Part shown: positions 5,836-9,698 of the stretch, one piece after another
How the letters are laid out: each line of letters opens with the position of its first letter
Numbering within the stretch: position 1 is the first letter of the stretch
Assembly (NCBI GenBank): GCA_001916065.1
Contig: MNRS01000008.1
Span: forward strand, 1 to 9,698
DNA: 9,698 nucleotides
Reading direction: 5' to 3'
Origin: Clostridium sp. 28_17
Lineage (GTDB): Bacteria; Bacillota; Clostridia; TANB77; CAG-508
Translations under genes and position numbers: made by a program
Notes under the pieces: model-generated
Told to the model about the DNA's origin: nothing
The model's input: only the letters and a program-made list of their open reading frames with translations
The model's database searches: none

Positions 5836-7348
5836 ATGAAAAAAAAAGATATATTAAAAATACTATTTATATTTATTGTAATATTTTCAATAATAATTAT
5901 AAAACCAATAAGTGATTTAGATGAAATATGGAATTATAACACTGCAAGAGCAATATCGCAAGGATTAATACCATACAAAGATATAAGTATGATTACAACA
6001 CCTGTATTACCAATGCTTACAGCGATAATTTTAAAAGTTACAGCAAATGAAATTATTGTCTCAAGAATATTGGCAGCAATTTTATGGACAGGGATACTTT
6101 TTACAATATATAAAATATTTAACAAATTAATGAAAGAAGAAAATATATCTCTAATATTTACAGCGTTGATAGGAATTATTTGTAGAGACATTTATTGTAT
6201 TGACTATAATGTAGCAGTGTTATTTATTACATTAACTATATTATATCAGGAGTTAAAAAACATAGAAAACGTAAAAAAATATGACAAAAAAAGAGATTTT
6301 ATGATGCGGATTGCTTGCAGGAATTGCTATTTGTACAAAACAAAGTATAGGTGTAACGTTAGCAATTATAGTTGTAGGATATAAATTGATGTTCGTAGAT
6401 AGCAAAGAGCAATTTAAAGAATATGTAAAAATAGCAATTACTCGAATAATAGGAATACTAATACCTGCTTTAATTTTTATAGTATATCTTATTGTTACAC
6501 ACTCATTAGTAGATTTTATAAATTATGCTATATTAGGAATAAAAACATTTTCAAATAAAATAAATTATATATCCTTATTTAGTAATGATAAAATAGAAAT
6601 AAGAGCATTAGCACTATGGGTGCCTATTTCTATTCTTGTAATGTCTATAGTGTTGATAATAACAAATATACAAAAAAAAGAAAATGAAATTATTTATAAT
6701 TTAACAACTTTATTGGTATATGGTTTAGCAATTATAATTGTAATGTATCCAATTTCGGACAAGATTCATTTTTTAATAGGTGGATTAATAGCAATTATTG
6801 GAATGTTATATATGTTCTTTTTATTGGGAAAATTAGTATATGACAAGATAAATGGTGAAAAAAAACTAAAAAATTATAAGATGGTAACAAGTTTAATATG
6901 GTTAGTTATGTTTGCAATTATTTTAAGTATTGGATTAATAAACTTATACAATTATGCAAAAAATGAAAAAAATACAGAAATAAAACATTATAAATATATT
7001 GAAATGTCACAAGGATTAAGAGATAAAATCAAGAGTATCGATAATTATATTTTAGAGGCAGAGCAAAATGGTGATAGAGTATATATTTTGGATGCAGAAG
7101 CGGCTATATATATGATTCCAATAGATAAATATAATAAAGACTATGATATGTTTTTAAAAGGAAATATTGGAAAAGATGGCGAACAGGGACAAATAGAAAA
7201 AATAAAGCAAAAAAATGATAATGAAATAATATTGGTAAGAAAGTCTAATTTAAAAACTAATTGGCAAACACCTAAAGAAGTAGTAAAATATGTAAGAGAA
7301 AATTTAGAAAAAATAGGGGAAATAAATATATTCGAAATTTATAAATAA
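5836..7348 (+). pseudogene. GT-C type membrane glycosyltransferase, split by a frameshift at about 6302-6310
   Basis: Two reading frames together make one membrane glycosyltransferase of the GT39/ArnT-like GT-C superfamily, which uses polyprenyl-linked sugars outside the membrane. Frame one (5836 to a stop at 6382-6384) has the first helix and the acidic motif SDLDEIWNYNTARAISQGL (26-44), with Asp27, Asp29 and Glu30 as catalytic candidates, then PYKDISMITTPVLPML. After DFMM its sequence turns into a Cys/Arg-rich tail. The expected continuation GLLAGIAICTKQSIGV appears in the next frame from 6308 to the stop at 7348. Removing one base near 6307 (the c in atgatgcgg) joins them into a protein of 503 residues with about ten helices and a soluble C-terminal domain. 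The second frame has no RBS of its own. The RBS of the first is GGGAGA five bases before ATG. It is either a recent pseudogene or a sequencing/assembly error. Confidence 0.8.
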
Positions 7349-7401
7349 AAGGAATAAAAATAAATATAAATGATTTATGCCTTTGGAAAGGAAAAACAAA
7401 A

Positions 7402-7971
7402 ATGAAATTATTAATGCATACATGTTGTGCACCATGCAGTGTTTACTGTATAGATACATTAAAGAAAGAAGGGATAGAGCCAACAATATATTGGTATAAT
7501 CCCAATATACATCCATATATGGAATATAAAGCAAGAAGAGATACTTTAAAAGAATATGCAGAAAGTTTGAAATTAAAGGCAATATTTGAAGAAGATTATG
7601 GATTAGATGAATTTTGCAAAAATGTAGTTGGAGATTTACAAAATAGATGTAAAAATTATTGTTATCCAGTAAGATTGAGGAAAACTTTTGAATATGCAAA
7701 AGCAAATGGATATGATGCGGTTACAACAACACTTTTATATAGTATCTATCAAAATCATGATTTTATAAAAGAGTACATGGAAAAGTTAAGTGAAGAGTTT
7801 GGAATAGAATTTTTATATAGAGATTTTAGAGTTGGCTTCAGAGAAGGACAAAATAAGGCAAGAGAATTAGGACTATATATGCAGAAGTATTGTGGTTGTA
7901 TTTTTTCTGAAGAAGATAGATATTCAAAAAAGATAAAAAAAGATAAGGAAAAAATGTTCTTTTTATTGTAG
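7402..7971 (+). CDS. queH: Epoxyqueuosine reductase QueH
   Basis: Catalyses the last step of queuosine synthesis, reducing epoxyqueuosine to queuosine at position 34 of GUN-anticodon tRNAs; QueH (formerly DUF208) replaces the cobalamin-dependent QueG and carries an iron-sulfur cluster. The 189-residue protein has the N-terminal HTCCAPC motif (Cys8, Cys9, Cys12), YNPNIHPYMEYKAR at 32-45, NRCKNYC with Cys83 and Cys87, TTTLLYSIYQN at 108-118, YRDFRVGFREGQ at 139-150 and KYCGC with Cys164 and Cys166. The middle cysteine pair is spaced Cys-x3-Cys; the common form that I remember is Cys-x2-Cys. The start has AAAGGA nine bases upstream. The gene is complete and about the family's usual length, lying 53 nt after the broken GT-C gene. 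Its usual companions (ruvB, queA, tgt in many clostridia) are represented only by ruvB, separated by the two polysaccharide genes. Confidence 0.95.
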   Translation: MKLLMHTCCAPCSVYCIDTLKKEGIEPTIYWYNPNIHPYMEYKARRDTLKEYAESLKLKAIFEEDYGLDEFCKNVVGDLQNRCKNYCYPVRLRKTFEYAKANGYDAVTTTLLYSIYQNHDFIKEYMEKLSEEFGIEFLYRDFRVGFREGQNKARELGLYMQKYCGCIFSEEDRYSKKIKKDKEKMFFLL

Positions 7972-7985
7972 AAAAAAAGAAATCC

Positions 7986-8024
7986 ATATGATATAATTCC
8001 AGAAAATATTGAATTATATCATAT
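7986..8024 (+). promoter_or_regulatory. Perfect 14-bp inverted repeat with an embedded extended -10 promoter
   Basis: ATATGATATAATTC (7986-7999) and GAATTATATCATAT (8011-8024) are perfect reverse complements around an 11-nt loop. The left arm contains TGATATAAT, an extended -10 element (TG at 7989-7990, TATAAT at 7992-7997); the nearest -35-like TTGTAG (7966-7971) is 20 bp away, which extended -10 promoters tolerate. Initiation would fall near 8004, in the loop. Because of the symmetry, the opposite strand carries the same -10. In read-through RNA from queH the arms form a 14-bp hairpin followed by UUUU, so it could also act as a weak terminator just before the next RBS. Confidence 0.55.
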
Positions 8025-8036
8025 TTTGGGGGAATT

Positions 8037-9506
8037 ATGAAAGAGAAAAAAAGAAATTTAATAATATATTTAATATTGATTTTGATTACAATTATAATGT
8101 GTTTTCCATATTTAACAGAACACTATTCCTCAGATGATTATACAATAATTGGGTATGGTTATTATAAATACGGAATCGAAAAATTTTTAAATGATGGAAG
8201 AGTATTTTCAAGTGTAATTACACTACTAGCAGGATACTGGAATTTACCAATAAAAGTATTTATACAAGGATTATTTTACATAGGAATATTAATATCATGT
8301 TTATGTGTAATAAAAATAAAAAATATAATAACAAAAATAAAACCAGAAAAAAATCTTAAAGAAACAGTTTTGGTATTGGGAATTTCATATTGTATAATTT
8401 TTAATTTTATGTACTTGGAAAATATGTATTTTGCTGAAATACCAATTATGGCATTGGGAATTTTATTATTTATAAAATCAAGTGAAAAATTAGTAGAAAG
8501 TAAATATTTAAAAAGTTTAGCATATTTAATAATTGGAGAGTTATGCTATCAGGGAACAATAAATTTCTTTATAACATTTACATTTTTGCTACTAATAATA
8601 AAAAATAAAGGAATAGATAAAGAGGTAATAAAAAAAGTTATAATTTCTGGACTATTTTGTTTAATATCAGTAGGAATTAATTTGATTCAAATAAAAATAT
8701 GTGGAAAAATATTTGGATTGGAACAAAGTAGACTAGGGGGAATACAAAAAATTCCAGGGAATATAATTTATATAATGTTACATATAGGAAATGTATTAAC
8801 TGATACATGTGATTTTTTCCCTAAGTATGGATTTTTAATTTTTTTATTAATATTGTATATAACTACATTTATATATGACTTAGTGAAGATAAAAGAATAT
8901 AGTAATAGTTTTAATTTGTTATTAATTAGTATAGTTGCAATATTTAGTTCTGTAGCAATAAATATTGTATCGTTGTCAAGCTTTGGATTAGGAAGAATGG
9001 TATTTTCAATAGGAGCATTAATAGGATTAATTTTTATGTATTTATATTGTAGTACGAATATCTTTGGTGAAAGTAAGATTTTTAAATATTTTTTATTGTT
9101 TGCTTTATCAATTTATATAATCATGAACTTTTTAAATTATACGTTGCAAATGTATTGCAATAAAAAGGCAAATGAAATGGATAAAGAAGAAGCACTACAG
9201 GTAAATGAATATATTTTGGAATATGAAAAAAATAATAATATTGAGGTAAAAAATATAGCGTTTACTTATGATAAAAATATAACATGGAATTATAATTTGT
9301 TTTTTGATACATCATATACAAGTAGGGCACTAATGATATGGTGGTGCAATATAGATGCCTTAAATTATTATACTGGTAGAAAGTTAGAAACGGTGCAAAT
9401 GGATAAAAATATTTATTACGCTTATTTTAAAGGCAAAGATTGGGATAAGTTAGACAAAGAACAATTTGTGTTTAAGGGTGATACAGTTTTTTATTGTGTG
9501 TATTAG
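8037..9506 (+). CDS. GtrII-like membrane glycosyltransferase (GT-C fold)
   Basis: Multi-pass membrane protein of 489 residues, similar in layout to GtrII-type glucosyltransferases that decorate surface polysaccharide using polyprenyl-phosphate sugar. After the first helix comes the extracytoplasmic loop FPYLTEHYSSDDYTIIGYG (23-41), with Asp33 and Asp34 as likely catalytic acids, then NDGRVFSS (52-59), matching the D...G...GR pattern of the family. About eleven hydrophobic segments follow up to about residue 375, and then a soluble C-terminal domain with the WWCNIDALNYYTGRK segment. The RBS GGGGG is four bases before ATG, immediately after a palindromic promoter/hairpin. A paralog starts 21 nt after its stop. 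Glycosyltransferase nature is fairly secure; the exact sugar, and the GtrII assignment rather than another GT-C group, are less so. Confidence 0.75.
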   Translation: MKEKKRNLIIYLILILITIIMCFPYLTEHYSSDDYTIIGYGYYKYGIEKFLNDGRVFSSVITLLAGYWNLPIKVFIQGLFYIGILISCLCVIKIKNIITKIKPEKNLKETVLVLGISYCIIFNFMYLENMYFAEIPIMALGILLFIKSSEKLVESKYLKSLAYLIIGELCYQGTINFFITFTFLLLIIKNKGIDKEVIKKVIISGLFCLISVGINLIQIKICGKIFGLEQSRLGGIQKIPGNIIYIMLHIGNVLTDTCDFFPKYGFLIFLLILYITTFIYDLVKIKEYSNSFNLLLISIVAIFSSVAINIVSLSSFGLGRMVFSIGALIGLIFMYLYCSTNIFGESKIFKYFLLFALSIYIIMNFLNYTLQMYCNKKANEMDKEEALQVNEYILEYEKNNNIEVKNIAFTYDKNITWNYNLFFDTSYTSRALMIWWCNIDALNYYTGRKLETVQMDKNIYYAYFKGKDWDKLDKEQFVFKGDTVFYCVY

Positions 9507-9527
9507 TAATAAAATAAAGGAGTGCTT

Positions 9528-9698
9528 ATGAAAAATTATTTAAAGCAAAATAAAGTAAATATAATAATATTTGTAATAATATTTACTATAACATCAGCAA
9601 TATATTTCCCATTATTAAAAGGACATTATTCAACAGACACATACAACATAATAAATAAAGGATTTGAAACGTATGCAATAACATATTCGTTAGTGCCC
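9528..9698 (+). CDS. Second GtrII-like membrane glycosyltransferase, N-terminal part only
   Basis: The first 57 residues of a protein that runs off the right edge. It has an AAGGAG ribosome binding site five bases before ATG, a positively charged N-terminus, one hydrophobic helix (about 11-30) and then FPLLKGHYSTDTYNIINKGF. This aligns with the FPYLTEHYSSDDYTIIGYG loop of the preceding gene, so the two are tandem paralogs. Here the second acidic position is Thr instead of Asp, leaving Asp37 as the single acid in the motif. It is presumably in the same operon, starting 21 nt after the previous stop. Function is inferred from its neighbour and only the N-terminus is visible. Confidence 0.7.
   Translation, partial: MKNYLKQNKVNIIIFVIIFTITSAIYFPLLKGHYSTDTYNIINKGFETYAITYSLVP

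Noticed and set aside
6286..6311. Programmed frameshifting at the A7 run, or an independent gene starting at TTG 6311
   Set aside because: After a shift at the A-run the new frame meets TGA at 6302-6304, so it cannot join the two parts. The TTG at 6311 has no RBS and lies inside a conserved membrane segment.

Overview
The window is strongly AT-rich, double-stranded bacterial DNA. AGGAGG-type ribosome binding sites, clostridial-looking RuvB and QueH proteins, an encoded CCA end on the tRNA and heavy use of ATA/AAA/TTA codons all suggest a low-GC Gram-positive (Bacillota), most likely an uncultured Clostridia-type gut organism. That placement is inference; no taxonomic marker was searched.

Left part (1-1430). 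A large serine recombinase reads leftward and leaves the window before its stop codon. A 425-base gene-free stretch follows. It holds the recombinase RBS and promoter, a perfect 14-bp palindrome touching the -35 box, an unusual pair of 18-nt direct repeats that could be the element's attachment site or an operator, and two tandem hairpin terminators that end the tRNA transcript. The simplest reading is that one end of an integrated mobile element lies between about 1200 and 1330, with the element extending left out of the window.

Middle left (1430-2530). On the minus strand are tRNA-Gly(UCC) and an RluA-family 23S/tRNA pseudouridine synthase. The rluA-type gene appears to be leaderless: its -10 box is placed so that transcription would begin at the A of the ATG. 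Its promoter is back-to-back with the promoter of the rightward genes, and the two -35 hexamers abut.

Right part (2528-9698, all plus strand). A split Alg14/Alg13-like glycosyltransferase pair (pssD/pssE type) is followed by the Holliday-junction helicase ruvB. Next come a membrane acyltransferase-3 family protein, a GT-C type membrane glycosyltransferase broken by a frameshift, queH (queuosine synthesis), and two consecutive GtrII-like membrane glycosyltransferase paralogs, the second cut by the window edge. The pattern is a cell-surface polysaccharide decoration locus threaded around two housekeeping genes, ruvB and queH. Noncoding structure includes a 17-bp intercistronic hairpin between pssD and pssE, a pair of 20-nt GTCCC-rich repeats in the ruvB leader, and a perfect 14-bp inverted repeat carrying an extended -10 promoter before the first GtrII-like gene.

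I did not find a convincing new multi-gene system. The items most worth a second look are the repeat pair upstream of the recombinase, the leaderless rluA with abutting divergent promoters, the non-homopolymer frameshift in the GT-C gene, and the palindromic promoter/hairpin at 7986-8024.
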